The notes below the pieces were generated by a model, which saw only the letters and a list, made by a program, of their open reading frames with translations, had not been told where the DNA came from and did not search any database. The position numbers and the translations under genes were made by a program. A DNA stretch of 64,000 nt. Source: Komagataeibacter rhaeticus. Lineage in GTDB: Bacteria > Pseudomonadota > Alphaproteobacteria > Acetobacterales > Acetobacteraceae. The stretch covers positions 310,001 through 374,000 of the forward strand of contig NZ_NKTZ01000001.1 in the NCBI RefSeq assembly GCF_003207855.1, written 5' to 3'. This document shows positions 18,573 through 27,139 of this stretch, one piece after another (the stretch's first letter is position 1; every line of letters begins with the position of its first letter).

Positions 18573-19190
18573 TTAGTGGTGGTTCGCGATCTGCTTGTCC
18601 AGCGCACGCAGCAGCCCGTCAAGATTGCCGCCATTGCGCGCGATGAAGGATGTGTAGTCACCGCGCTGGGTCAGGCGCAGGCTGGCGCCTTCGCCCACCA
18701 CGTCCACCACCTTGGGGCTGCCGCTGGCGGTGCTTATGATCCATTGCGTATCGGCGCCCGGCTGGCCGGGGCGGTTGATGACGGTGGAGACGGCCGTGTC
18801 ATCGCCTGACGGCGCGCTGGACCCCACCACGAAGGTCACGCCACGGTAGTCACCGATCTTGTCGGTAATGGCGTTGACCAGTACCTGATGGAACAGCTTG
18901 AGGTAGCGGTCCTGCTGTTCGGGTGTTGCGGTGCGCCAGTAGCGGCCCAGGCAGTAGCGGCCGATGGCGTCCACATCCACGTACTGGCCCAGCAGCGGCA
19001 GGATGTCCTGCTTCTTCTTTTCCAGCGCGATATCGCTGTTGACGATGGCGACAAGCTTGTTACCGAACATGGTGACAAAGGAACGCGCCTGCGCGCCGGC
19101 ATCAACCGCCCATGCTGAAGCAACAGGCATGGCGGCGGACGTTGCTGCCAGCAGAGCCAGTGCGTGGCGACGGGGGATGGATGACTGCAT
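18573..19190 (-). CDS. mlaC: MlaC/Ttg2D-type periplasmic phospholipid-binding protein
   Basis: Periplasmic carrier that shuttles phospholipids between outer and inner membrane in the Mla pathway. The N-terminus (about 1-29) is a signal peptide ending ASAWA, with RR just before the hydrophobic core. The mature part has the Tol_tol_Ttg2 pattern: FGNKLVAIVNSD, a long helix region, YCLGRYWRTATPEQQDRYLKLF and a final RGDYTSFI segment near the lipid pocket. Its 205 residues match the family. It starts 19 bp after mlaA on the same strand, so the two are co-transcribed. HpnM of hopanoid loci is a related alternative. Confidence 0.88.
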   Translation of the reverse strand: MQSSIPRRHALALLAATSAAMPVASAWAVDAGAQARSFVTMFGNKLVAIVNSDIALEKKKQDILPLLGQYVDVDAIGRYCLGRYWRTATPEQQDRYLKLFHQVLVNAITDKIGDYRGVTFVVGSSAPSGDDTAVSTVINRPGQPGADTQWIISTASGSPKVVDVVGEGASLRLTQRGDYTSFIARNGGNLDGLLRALDKQIANHH

Positions 19191-19209
19191 CGCTTTGTCC
19201 CTTGTTTTA

Positions 19210-20028
19210 TTATCTGGTGTGGTACCAGTCGGGCACGGTGGCCCGATGGTCGTTCTTTATGGCTTCCGCCATCGCCTTGCGCTGCTGCTGGTAGGCACTG
19301 CGGATGGTGGCGTAGGGATCAAGCGAATCCTTCATGACCTGGTCCAGCGCGTCGACATTGGTCGCCATGCCGTTGATGGTGCCCATGATGTTATAGGCCC
19401 AGTTGAAGGTTAACAGCCCATAACCGCGGGGCACGTAGTTCCATGGCGACAGGCCGACATCCAGCCCGTAGCCCAGACCATCACGGAAGGAAGACGGGCC
19501 AAGCGCTGGCAGGAACAGGTAGGGGCCTGACGGCACGCCCCATGTGGCCAGCGTCAGGCCACCGTCATTGTCATGATGCTTGTAGCCCGCGTAATTGGCC
19601 ACATCGATCAGGCCACCCAGCCCGGCGGTCATGTTGATGCACCAGCGTACGAAGGCATCGCCCGCGCGGCGGGGCTTGCCGGCCCCCACGTCGTTGAAGA
19701 ACACGACCGGTTCGTTCATGGTCTGGTACAGGCTGCCGAACGAATTGCGCAGCGGGCGCGGCACGGCCCAGATATAGGCCTTGGCCACGGGGCGCAGGGT
19801 ATATTTGTTGGCCCACATGGTCAGGCCGAAAGCCTTGCGGTTGAGCTTTTCGTACCGGTCGTTGGCTTCCTTGTATTCCGCCAGCGCGTCGGGGTCCTTT
19901 GGCGGCGGGGCCGCGCATGAGGCAAGGCCAAGCAGTCCAAGAGCCACCCCCGCGACGCGCAGCATCGAACGACGCGGGGAAGGGAACGGGCGGGACGACC
20001 AAGAATTCGATCCTGTCTCTGCGCGCAT
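19210..20028 (-). CDS. mlaA: MlaA (VacJ) outer-membrane lipoprotein
   Basis: Outer-membrane ring-shaped lipoprotein that removes mislocalised phospholipids and hands them to MlaC. A lipobox LASC follows the hydrophobic stretch MLRVAGVALGLLG, so the mature protein begins at Cys. The body has the family's EYKEANDRYEKLNRKAF, a PLRNSFGSLYQTMNEPVVF segment and GVPSGPYLFLPALGPSSFRDG. ATG 20028 is chosen; ATG 19965 would give a shorter signal peptide, and an upstream ATG at 20067 is also open. A candidate promoter lies near 20138-20165. Inner-membrane mlaFED genes are not in the window. Confidence 0.93.
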   Translation of the reverse strand: MRAETGSNSWSSRPFPSPRRSMLRVAGVALGLLGLASCAAPPPKDPDALAEYKEANDRYEKLNRKAFGLTMWANKYTLRPVAKAYIWAVPRPLRNSFGSLYQTMNEPVVFFNDVGAGKPRRAGDAFVRWCINMTAGLGGLIDVANYAGYKHHDNDGGLTLATWGVPSGPYLFLPALGPSSFRDGLGYGLDVGLSPWNYVPRGYGLLTFNWAYNIMGTINGMATNVDALDQVMKDSLDPYATIRSAYQQQRKAMAEAIKNDHRATVPDWYHTR

Positions 20029-20365
20029 ACTCGTTTCCGCTTCCCTCTGTCTTCGCTTGCCCGCCATGGCATGGCGGGGTGGCTCAATGCGTTTGCAAGA
20101 ATCCTGAACCGGGCGATGACGCCCTTTCTTGCGTCACTCTCTAGCATGGGATCGCTGTTGTGCAATCCGCTTGCCTGATTACAGGGGAAGATTGTGCCTG
20201 CCCTGCACGGGGCACATGGGCGCGGATGCGGCCCCATGCCGCCCGTAAGGGAAGGATGCTGGCAGAATTGCCGCGTTGAGTGTGATATGGAATCCACACG
20301 CTTCAAACGCCACGGCACGGGGAGGGTGGCGCGAAATCACGGTTTGTTGAAGTTCCCGTACCCCT
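20029..20365 (-). other. Intergenic region between thyX and mlaA
   Basis: About 340 bp without a convincing gene. On the minus strand TTGCAC (20160-20165) and TAGAGA (20138-20143), 16 bp apart, could be the mlaA promoter. I see no terminator with a T-run for thyX and no structured RNA. Confidence 0.4.
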
Positions 20366-21316
20366 TCAGCCATGCAGGCGGGGCGCGATTTCGGGAAACA
20401 TGTCAGCCAGTTCGCGTATTTCCCGCTTCGACAGCCCTTCCGCCGCCGGATTGACGGTCCCGCCCCCCATGGCCGCGCGCAGCACGCGCAGCGCCGGGCC
20501 GGACAGCAGCACCGCATCGCGCATGTAGTCGGTAAAGGCCTCGAAGGTCAGCGGCGCCCATTTTTCCACGATCTGCAGGATGGCGTCGGCATAGGCGCGG
20601 ATTTCGTACTGGGCGTGGCTGTCCGCGCGCAGGCGCAGGAAATGCAGCAGGTTCCACAGGTTAATCTGCCAGTAGAACTGGGTCATGATGTTGACCGGCA
20701 GGTTCATGCGCGCAAGCTCGCGCGCGATGGCGGGGCGGCTGGGGTCGCGCCGTTCGCCGTTCTCGTCCTCGTTGAGCAGGTCAAGGTAATGGTCATAGCA
20801 GCGCGCGGCGTCATCGCGCAGGATGTCGAGCACCTGTTGCGCCTGCTCGGGCGGCAGGGCGTCGGCACGGCCCTGCTTGTTGTTTGTGGACTGGGTGGCG
20901 ATGTCCTCGGGGCGGGGGAAGTAGAATTCCTTCTCCAGCACGGAATAGCGGGCGGAGTATTCGTTGATGCTGGCGGTGCGGTGGCGGAACCACTGGCGGG
21001 TGACGAAAATGGGCGCGCGCACATGCAGCTTCAGCACCGCCAGTTCGAACGGGCTGGTGTGGCGGTGGCGCATGAGGTAGCGGATCAGCCCCCGGTCATC
21101 GGATGTGCTGCGCGTGCCCTTGCCGTAGGAAACACGCGCCCCCTGCACGATGCCGCTGTCACCGCCCATATAGTCCACCGCGCGCACGAATCCGCTCTCC
21201 AGCACGGGAATGGGGGAATAGAGCATGTCTTCCACCGCGGGCACGACCAGGCGGCGGGTCTGTGCCCATCCGGCGCGGGCTGCCTCGATTGCCGATTTCT
21301 GCTCACTGGAAAACAT
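20366..21316 (-). CDS. thyX: FAD-dependent thymidylate synthase
   Basis: Makes dTMP from dUMP using methylenetetrahydrofolate, NADPH and FAD. The ThyX signature RHRxxSxNExSxRYS is present as RHRTASINEYSARYS at about residues 113-127. Supporting segments are FVTRQWF before it and YGKGTRSTSDDRGLIRYLMRH, and a later TQFYWQINLWNLLHFLRLR helix. At 316 residues it is slightly longer than minimal ThyX proteins, as in other alphaproteobacteria. Its promoter must lie in the 21317-21658 gap, divergent from the tmRNA gene. Confidence 0.96.
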   Translation of the reverse strand: MFSSEQKSAIEAARAGWAQTRRLVVPAVEDMLYSPIPVLESGFVRAVDYMGGDSGIVQGARVSYGKGTRSTSDDRGLIRYLMRHRHTSPFELAVLKLHVRAPIFVTRQWFRHRTASINEYSARYSVLEKEFYFPRPEDIATQSTNNKQGRADALPPEQAQQVLDILRDDAARCYDHYLDLLNEDENGERRDPSRPAIARELARMNLPVNIMTQFYWQINLWNLLHFLRLRADSHAQYEIRAYADAILQIVEKWAPLTFEAFTDYMRDAVLLSGPALRVLRAAMGGGTVNPAAEGLSKREIRELADMFPEIAPRLHG

Positions 21317-21658
21317 GTGCCGTCCCGTCCGTGTCGATCATTAGGTGGAGGAGGCGGGGCATACCATATGGGTCCTGCCCCATAAAGTATGGTGGTCCGC
21401 CATCCGGTCCCGCCTGTGCGCCACGGCTGTGGCGGCATCATGGCGCAGCCGGTTCCCGGTCATATAAGGGACAGTTCCGGAAAGAAGGAAGTCCTTTGGG
21501 GAAGTCTCCACGGCGGCCACCGGCCTGGAAAAGGGTAATGTCCGGAAACTTTCATTCTCTGTCAGACGGTTGTTCCGACGTGACCAGCCGGGAAAGGGGC
21601 GGCCGGGCGGCAGGCGCGGGCGGTGTTGCGCCCCTGTCCGCCCCGCCCCGCGCACCCC
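21317..21658. other. Divergent intergenic region between thyX and ssrA
   Basis: About 340 bp with no convincing gene. Positions about 21540-21560 (TCCGGAAACTTTCAT) match the end of the dispersed repeat family, and the preceding 70 bp may be a decayed copy, but both hairpins are lost. The thyX promoter should be here; I cannot place it confidently. Confidence 0.4.
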
Positions 21659-21687
21659 TTGCCAGAGACGGGGGGAAAGCCTATATC
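21659..21687 (+). promoter_or_regulatory. Candidate sigma-70 promoter of ssrA
   Basis: TTGCCA (21659-21664) and TATATC (21682-21687) are separated by 17 bp. The implied start near 21694 lies just before a GGGGCTTGCCCC hairpin, a suitable 5' end for the permuted tmRNA precursor. Confidence 0.55.
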
Positions 21688-21693
21688 CACAGG

Positions 21694-21986
21694 TGCCGGA
21701 GGGGCTTGCCCCTTGGCTATGGCGATAAACGGCGCGTGGAATAAGTGTTGTGGACCCGGGGGCGGTACCCGGCGTCTCCACCAGTTTTCCCCTGATGGGG
21801 AACATGGGGACGAAACAGGCTCGACACGCATGGTAAAGACCCGCCTTTTGCCCGGCATTGTACCACCGTTATCGGGCTAAATCACAAGTGCCAATGATAA
21901 CTCTGAGGTGCTCGCTGTCGCTGCATAAGCGATAAGCGCGGTTCGGGAGGGCACCGGGCAACAGAAGCCCTCCCACTTCTTTTTCT
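21694..21986 (+). ncRNA. ssrA: Circularly permuted (two-piece) tmRNA
   Basis: Rescues stalled ribosomes and tags nascent proteins for ClpXP. In permuted order the acceptor piece comes first and ends CGTCTCCACCA at 21773-21783, after a T-arm-like hairpin (CCGGG/CCCGG, 21756-21772). A short loop is removed, then the coding piece begins GGGGACG at 21806. GGGGACG pairs with CGTCTCC over seven bases and includes G3-U70, the alanine identity pair. The tag reading frame GCC...TAA at 21890-21928 encodes ANDNSEVLAVAA, with the ANDN start and AVAA end usual for alphaproteobacteria. The precursor ends at a hairpin/T-run terminator. The precise 5' end and processing sites are inferred. Confidence 0.93.
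21945..21986 (+). terminator. Intrinsic terminator of ssrA
   Basis: GGGAGGGC (21945-21952) pairs with GCCCTCCC (21967-21974), followed by a pyrimidine tract with five T residues at 21980-21984. Confidence 0.75.
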
Positions 21987-22068
21987 CTCGTGTCCGGCGC
22001 GGGCCGTGGTATCCGCTTCGTGAAGGGACGGCGCACGCCAGTGGCTTGCCACGCCCCGAAGTTTGACG

Positions 22069-22085
22069 CACAGCTTGAAGCTGTG
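22069..22085. promoter_or_regulatory. 17-bp palindrome upstream of sspB
   Basis: CACAGCTT-G-AAGCTGTG is a perfect palindrome with a single central base, 84 bp before the sspB start and directly after TTGACG. It is a candidate regulator site; no matching -10 box is evident. Confidence 0.3.
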
Positions 22086-22168
22086 GCACGGCGTGGTCTG
22101 AACCCGCATGTCTGCAAAAGTCCGGTCCGGCGGTTCATCGTCCGGGCGGATGTACGGAGAAGTCCGAA

Positions 22169-22747
22169 ATGTCTGATGATCATGACGAGGAAAACGGTTT
22201 TGACACCGCCCTCCCCGACAGCCTCATGCCCTATGATTCCTGGATCGAGGATGCCTACCGCCAGGTCATGCTGCGCGCGCTTGAACATGCCGCCGAACAT
22301 GGCCTGCCGGGTGATCATCATTTCTACCTGACCTTCCGCACCGACTGGCCCGGCGTCGGCATGCCCGACCGCCTGCGTGCCCAGTACCCGCACGAGATCA
22401 CGATCGTGCTCCAGCACCAGTTCTGGGACCTGAAGGTGGATCGCGCCCGGCAGGTCATCTCGGTCGGGCTGTCCTTTGGCGGGGTTGCGTCCACGCTGGT
22501 CATTCCGGTGGCCGCCGTGTCGGCCTTTGCCGATCCGCATATCCGCCTTGCCCTGCGCTTCAGCGTGCCCGAACACCCGCCGGTGGCCGGTGGCGCGCCC
22601 AATGTGGTGGCGGTACAGCCCGCCACCGCGCATGATGCCGCCCCCGTCCAGGGCGGTGCCGACGGCACGGATGCGGAAAAGGACGACAGCCCGCAGGTCG
22701 TAAGTCTTGCCGCCTTCCGCAAGAAGGGGCCGGGGGGACCGGGCTGA
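22169..22747 (+). CDS. sspB: SspB-alpha, ClpXP adaptor for ssrA-tagged proteins
   Basis: Adaptor that binds the ssrA tag and delivers tagged proteins to ClpXP. Its 192 residues contain the alpha-type SspB core: [13 protein letters not shown], then [16 protein letters not shown], and a [26 protein letters not shown] strand region. It ends in a flexible Asp/Ala-rich linker and a short C-terminal motif [10 protein letters not shown], which resembles the ClpX-docking tail SLAxFRKK. ATG 22169 follows ACGGAGAAG. It lies about 180 bp after the tmRNA gene on the same strand and 100 bp before the fumarase gene. Confidence 0.92.
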   Translation: MSDDHDEENGFDTALPDSLMPYDSWIEDAYRQVMLRALEHAAEHGLPGDHHFYLTFRTDWPGVGMPDRLRAQYPHEITIVLQHQFWDLKVDRARQVISVGLSFGGVASTLVIPVAAVSAFADPHIRLALRFSVPEHPPVAGGAPNVVAVQPATAHDAAPVQGGADGTDAEKDDSPQVVSLAAFRKKGPGGPG

Positions 22748-22847
22748 GCCACATCTTCCATCCGGGCGCGCCGGATGCGCCGGGCGCGCCCTGAACCTGA
22801 ACGCCGCCACCCGGAAACAATCCGGGGGAACAGGCAGGAGACGTCCG

Positions 22848-24500
22848 TTGAATGTATCTGCACCCACGCGCAAGCCATTTGTCTATGGCCCGCTCTTTCC
22901 GCTGCATGATGATGACACACCGTGGAAGAAACTGGAGATCGAGGGGATTACCACCTCGGTCCTTGGCGGGCGCACGGTGGTCCATGTCCGCCCCGAAGCC
23001 CTGACCGCGCTGGCCGCCCGCGCGTTCAACGATGTGGCGCACCTGCTGCGCCCCGGCCACCTGGCGCAGCTTGCCAAGATCCTCAAAGACCCCGAAGCAT
23101 CGGAAAACGACCGCTTCGTGGCCATGGACCTGCTCAAGAACGCCTGCATTGCCGCGGGCGGCGTGCTGCCCATGTGCCAGGATACCGGCACCGCCATCGT
23201 GTACGGCAAGAAGGGCCAGCGCGTATGGGTGGATGGCAATGAGGAGGAAGCCTTCTCACGCGGGGTGTACGATACCTATACCGGCACCTCGCTGCGCTAT
23301 TCGCAGATGGCGCCGGTCTCGATGTTCGAGGAAGTGAACACCGGCACCAACCTGCCCGTGCAGTTCCACATCTCGGCGACCCCCGGTGACTACCATGCCG
23401 AGCAGATGGATCTCATGTTCATCGCCAAGGGGGGCGGGTCGGCCAACAAGACCTTCCTGTTCCAGGAGACGCGCGCCCTGCTGTCGGGCAAGGAAAACCT
23501 GCTGAAATGGCTGGATGGCAAGATCCGCACGCTGGGTACGTCGGCCTGCCCGCCGTACCATCTGGCGGTGGTGATCGGCGGCATGTCAGCCGAACAGAAT
23601 CTGGAAACCGTAAAGCTTGCCTCCACCCGCTGGCTGGACAGCCTGCCGACACAGGGCAGCCCGCTGGGCCACGCCTTCCGTGACCTGGAAATGGAAGAGG
23701 AAATCCACAGGCTGACCCAGCGCCTGGGCATTGGCGCGCAGTTTGGCGGCAAGTATTTCTGCCATGACGTACGCGTGGTGCGCCTGCCGCGCCATGGCGC
23801 GTCACTGCCGGTGGGAATCGGGGTTTCATGCTCGGCCGACCGTCAGGTCAAGGCACGGATCACCGCCGATGGCGTCTTCCTTGAACAGCTTGAGACCGAC
23901 CCGGCCCGCTTCCTGCCCGAAACCACGGATGGCGACCTGGAGGGCGAGGCGGTCCAGATCGACCTGAACCAGCCGATGGACGAGATCCGCCGCACGCTCT
24001 CGAAATATCCGGTGCGCACCCGCCTGTCCCTGACCGGTACGATGGTGGTGGCGCGCGACATCGCCCATGCCAAGTTCCGCGAGCGGCTGGAAAAGGGCGA
24101 GGGCCTGCCCCAGTACCTCAAGGACCATCCCGTCTATTACGCCGGCCCCGCCAAGACGCCGGAGGGCATGCCCACCGGCTCCTTCGGTCCCACCACGGCG
24201 GGCCGCATGGACAGCTATGTTGCCATGTTGCAGAAGGCGGGCGGCTCCTACGTCATGCTGGCCAAGGGTAACCGCTCCAGGGCCGTGCGGGAGGCATGCA
24301 AGGAATATGGCGGCTTCTACCTTGGCTCCGTAGGTGGCCCTGCCGCCCGCCTGGCGCAGGACTGCATCCGCAAGGTGGAGGTGCTGGAATATCCCGAACT
24401 GGGTATGGAAGCGGTCTGGAAGATCGAGGTCGAGAATTTTCCGGCCTTTATCGTGATCGACGACAAGGGTAATGATTTTTACGACGGCCTGACCGGCTGA
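22848..24500 (+). CDS. fumA: Class I (4Fe-4S) fumarate hydratase
   Basis: Iron-sulphur fumarase of the TCA cycle, interconverting fumarate and malate. The three cluster cysteines are visible in [18 protein letters not shown] and GVSCSAD. The C-terminal half has [10 protein letters not shown] and [13 protein letters not shown], which bind substrate. At 550 residues it matches E. coli FumA/FumB. The start is TTG at 22848 ([13 protein letters not shown] follows), set by GGCAGGAG seven bases upstream; longer in-frame starts from 22707 overlap sspB and lack ribosome sites. TTG may limit expression. The oxygen-labile cluster is notable in an obligate aerobe. Confidence 0.93.
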   Translation: MNVSAPTRKPFVYGPLFPLHDDDTPWKKLEIEGITTSVLGGRTVVHVRPEALTALAARAFNDVAHLLRPGHLAQLAKILKDPEASENDRFVAMDLLKNACIAAGGVLPMCQDTGTAIVYGKKGQRVWVDGNEEEAFSRGVYDTYTGTSLRYSQMAPVSMFEEVNTGTNLPVQFHISATPGDYHAEQMDLMFIAKGGGSANKTFLFQETRALLSGKENLLKWLDGKIRTLGTSACPPYHLAVVIGGMSAEQNLETVKLASTRWLDSLPTQGSPLGHAFRDLEMEEEIHRLTQRLGIGAQFGGKYFCHDVRVVRLPRHGASLPVGIGVSCSADRQVKARITADGVFLEQLETDPARFLPETTDGDLEGEAVQIDLNQPMDEIRRTLSKYPVRTRLSLTGTMVVARDIAHAKFRERLEKGEGLPQYLKDHPVYYAGPAKTPEGMPTGSFGPTTAGRMDSYVAMLQKAGGSYVMLAKGNRSRAVREACKEYGGFYLGSVGGPAARLAQDCIRKVEVLEYPELGMEAVWKIEVENFPAFIVIDDKGNDFYDGLTG

Positions 24501-24522
24501 ACGTAACCGCCGCGGGCGTTGC

Positions 24523-24547
24523 GTCCGGCCTGCCCGGCGGGCCGGAC
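24523..24547 (+). terminator. GC-rich hairpin after fumarase
   Basis: GTCCGGCC pairs with GGCCGGAC around a 9-base loop, 22 bp after the fumA stop. There is no T-run, so it may be a Rho-linked or mRNA-stabilising hairpin. Confidence 0.35.
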
Positions 24548-24569
24548 ATAGCGGAGGTTTGGGAGCGCC

Positions 24570-24962
24570 ATGCGTTTTACCGTCGATCGTCTTGACCACC
24601 TTGTGGTGAGTGTCCGTGACCTTGAGGTCTCGGCCTCGTGGTTCCAGCGCGTGCTGGGCATGGAGCGTGAGGAATACGGGCGCAACAACCGCACGGCCCT
24701 GAAATTCGGCGGCCAGAAGATCAACCTGCGCCCGCACGGGGCGGAAGGCTGGACCACGGCGGAAGATGCGCTGCCGGGCACCAATGACCTGTGCTTTACC
24801 ACCGCGCTGAGCAGTGCCGATGTGATCGAGCATCTTGAACAGTGCGGTGTGCGCGTGACCGAAGGCCCCGTGGCCCGGCTTGGGGCGCTGGGGCCGGTCA
24901 CGTCCGTCTACTGCAACGATCCCGATGGCAACCTGATCGAGATCGCATCCTACCAGGGATAG
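24570..24962 (+). CDS. VOC-superfamily (glyoxalase-like) protein
   Basis: Small vicinal-oxygen-chelate protein of 130 residues made of two beta-alpha-beta-beta-beta units. It opens with RLDHLVVSVRDLEVSASWFQRVLGM, and a final SVYCNDPDGNLIEIASY supplies the metal-binding Glu; the N-terminal His of LDHLVV is also kept. The substrate cannot be inferred; relatives include glyoxalase I, fosfomycin-resistance proteins and dioxygenases. It has a TAGCGGAGG ribosome site region and follows fumA by 70 bp. Confidence 0.85.
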   Translation: MRFTVDRLDHLVVSVRDLEVSASWFQRVLGMEREEYGRNNRTALKFGGQKINLRPHGAEGWTTAEDALPGTNDLCFTTALSSADVIEHLEQCGVRVTEGPVARLGALGPVTSVYCNDPDGNLIEIASYQG

Positions 24963-24993
24963 GGCAGGGGGCGTGCGCTCTCCATGGCCTGCA

Positions 24994-25085
24994 AATCATA
25001 GAAAAGTTTTTGGTGAAGCTTTTTTCAAGAAGCTTCAGGGAACGCCGCCTTTCTGAAAAAAGGCGGCACCCGAAAACATTCAGGC
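24994..25085 (+). repeat. Dispersed two-hairpin intergenic repeat, copy B
   Basis: Well-preserved member. Hairpin 1 is GAAGCTTTTTTCAAGAAGCTTC and hairpin 2 is GCCGCCTTTCTGAAAAAAGGCGGC (written in parts: GCCGCCTTT ... AAAGGCGGC), flanked by AAAAGTTTTTGGT and CACCCGAAAAC. It lies between the convergent VOC and PEBP genes. Confidence 0.85.
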
Positions 25086-25100
25086 TTTTACCAGGGCGCC

Positions 25101-25595
25101 TTATTTCGGCTTCTTGCCATACACGGCGGTCAGCGTGGCCGAGCCAAGGCGGTGCTGGTTGATGACAAAGCCCACCATCGCGCCCGAAGCGTCACTGGGC
25201 AGTTCGATGCGTTCAATATCGAGCGCATGGATGGTGAAGATGTAATGATGGTCCGGCCCCGGCGGGGGGGCGGCGCCACCATACACGTTGCCGCCAAAAT
25301 CGGTGCGCGTCATTTCGGCGGGTTCGGGCAGGTTGTTATCCCCCGATCCCGCGCCGGCGGGCAGGGAGGAGACGGTGGCCGGGATGTTGATGACCACCCA
25401 GTGCCACCAGCCCGAGCCGGTGGGCGCATCGGGGTCGTACAGCGTTATGGCAAAGCTCTTGGTCCCGGCGGGCGGGTCCTGCCATGCCAGCGGGGGCGAG
25501 ATGTTGCCGCCGCAATAGCCCATGCCCTCGAACACCTGGGCTTCGGGCAGGCGGTCCCCGTCGTGGAAGGAGCGGCTTGTCAGTGTGAACGTCAT
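25101..25595 (-). CDS. YbhB/YbcL-family PEBP-like protein
   Basis: Phosphatidylethanolamine-binding-protein fold, also called Raf-kinase-inhibitor-like; the function in bacteria is unknown. Its 164 residues contain the anion-pocket motifs: NISPPLAWQDPPAGTKSFA, then LYDPDAPTGSGWWHWVV, and GPDHHYIFTIHALD. A final HRLGSATLTAVYGK is typical. There is no signal peptide, so it is cytoplasmic. It converges on the VOC gene with repeat copy B between them. Confidence 0.92.
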   Translation of the reverse strand: MTFTLTSRSFHDGDRLPEAQVFEGMGYCGGNISPPLAWQDPPAGTKSFAITLYDPDAPTGSGWWHWVVINIPATVSSLPAGAGSGDNNLPEPAEMTRTDFGGNVYGGAAPPPGPDHHYIFTIHALDIERIELPSDASGAMVGFVINQHRLGSATLTAVYGKKPK

Positions 25596-25672
25596 GTCGG
25601 TTTCCTGCTTTCCGCGCGGGGGCGGGCGGATCGGGGTCAGCGATGGCGGGGTTGCCCCGCGCGTGGCCGGTC

Positions 25673-25900
25673 TTACCAGTTCTGGCTGATCAGCCAGAAT
25701 TCTTCCGATGTCAGGGTAATGGCCTGATCACCGTTCTTGCTTTCGGCGGCGGCGCGGGCCAGGGCCTCGATGCGCTGGATCATCAGCGTCTTGCGCTGGT
25801 AGGTTTCGTTGCGGTCCTTTTCCTCGACCGTTTCCAGCACATGCAGTGCGGTCTTGCAGGCCTTGGCAATACGGACGGCATCAAGTGCAGCGTAGGACAT
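25673..25900 (-). CDS. Small conserved-looking helical protein, function unknown
   Basis: A 75-residue protein starting MSYAALDAVRIAKACKTAL, with charged amphipathic helices (ETVEEKDRNETYQRKTLM) and a C-terminal EEFWLISQNW. ATG 25900 has TATGGAG nine bases upstream; an upstream ATG at 25936 gives an implausible Arg-rich extension. I do not recognise a family. It lies upstream of, and on the same strand as, the PEBP-like gene, divergent from queA. Confidence 0.65.
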   Translation of the reverse strand: MSYAALDAVRIAKACKTALHVLETVEEKDRNETYQRKTLMIQRIEALARAAAESKNGDQAITLTSEEFWLISQNW

Positions 25901-26080
25901 GGGTCTGTGTCTCCATAAGGTTCGCCCGCCCGGCATGGGGGCGGGATGAAAAATTCCCGTACGGGAATCGCCATGTCATTCTGGCTTCCCCCGCCGCTTC
26001 TGTCCAACATCGGGCTGCATGCGGCCCCCGCGCACAGTTCGGACTGGCAAGAGCCGTGGGGATTCCGTAAAGGGAGCCGC

Positions 26081-27139
26081 ATGACGGACCTGGTTTCTGA
26101 TTTCGACTTCACCCTGCCCCCCGACCGGATAGCCGACCACCCGGCCCGCCCGCGTGACAGCGCGCGGCTGCTTGACGTGCCGGTGGCAGGTCCGATCATG
26201 GACCGCCATGTGCGCGACCTGCCGGGCTGCCTGCGCGCGGGCGACATTCTGGTGGCCAATGATACGGCGGTCATTCCCGCCCAGCTTTCAGCCACGCGGG
26301 GGGCGGCCAGGATCGGCATCACGCTTGACCGTATCCTGCCCGACGGGTCATGGCACGTGCTGGCCCGCAATGCCCGCCGCCTGCATCCCGGTGATAGGCT
26401 GGCCTTTGGCGCAAGCCCCGTCACGGCGGACGTACTGGCGTGTGGCGATGCGGGCGACGTGACCCTGCGCTTCAGCGTGGAAGGGGCCGCGTTCGACCAG
26501 TTCCTGCATGATACGGGACATCTGGCGCTGCCCCCCTACATTGCCCGCCCCGAAGGCCCGACCGAGCAGGACCGCAAGGACTACGCCACCATCTTCGCCC
26601 AGCACCGGGGCGCGGTAGCCGCCCCCACGGCGGGGCTGCATTTTACCCCCGACCTGCTGGCGGCACTCGACCACGCTGGCGTGCTGCGCCAGACGCTGAC
26701 GCTGCATGTGGGGGCAGGCACCTTCCTGCCCATGCGCAGCGAACAGATTTCCGCCCACCGCATGCATGCCGAACGGGGCACCATCACCCCGCATGCCGCC
26801 CGGCGCATCAACGCCGCCCGTGCGGCGGGGGGGCGGATCATTGCCGTGGGCACCACGTCGCTGCGCCTTTTGGAAAGTGCGACGGATGAGGACGGCGTGG
26901 TGCATCCCTTCCATGGCGAGACCGCCATTTTCATCAAGCCGGGCTACCGTTTCCGCGCGGTGGACATGCTGCTGACCAATTTCCACCTGCCGCGCTCCAC
27001 GCTGTTCATGCTGGTCTGCGCCTTTGGCGGCTACCACCGCATGCAGGCGGCCTATGCCCATGCCATAGCAAAGGGTTACCGTTTTTATTCATATGGCGAT
27101 GCCTGCCTGCTGCATCGCAGTGAGGGAGACCTGCCATGA
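26081..27139 (+). CDS. queA: S-adenosylmethionine:tRNA ribosyltransferase-isomerase
   Basis: Transfers and isomerises the ribose of SAM onto 7-aminomethyl-7-deazaguanine at position 34 of tRNAs for Asp, Asn, His and Tyr, giving epoxyqueuosine. Its 352 residues hold the family blocks [15 protein letters not shown], the [22 protein letters not shown] stretch (seen in two halves), [13 protein letters not shown], then [10 protein letters not shown] and [19 protein letters not shown] 26081 has AAAGGGAG upstream; the in-frame extension to 25946 looks like untranslated leader. It overlaps tgt by four bases (ATGA). Confidence 0.97.
   Translation: MTDLVSDFDFTLPPDRIADHPARPRDSARLLDVPVAGPIMDRHVRDLPGCLRAGDILVANDTAVIPAQLSATRGAARIGITLDRILPDGSWHVLARNARRLHPGDRLAFGASPVTADVLACGDAGDVTLRFSVEGAAFDQFLHDTGHLALPPYIARPEGPTEQDRKDYATIFAQHRGAVAAPTAGLHFTPDLLAALDHAGVLRQTLTLHVGAGTFLPMRSEQISAHRMHAERGTITPHAARRINAARAAGGRIIAVGTTSLRLLESATDEDGVVHPFHGETAIFIKPGYRFRAVDMLLTNFHLPRSTLFMLVCAFGGYHRMQAAYAHAIAKGYRFYSYGDACLLHRSEGDLP

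Noticed and set aside
21481-21560. Seventh copy of the dispersed repeat
   Set aside because: Only the right end is clearly similar; both hairpins are absent, so it is mentioned only as a possible relic.
21623-21880. Small protein-coding frames in the ssrA region
   Set aside because: They lie on the structured tmRNA precursor and show no ribosome sites or protein features.
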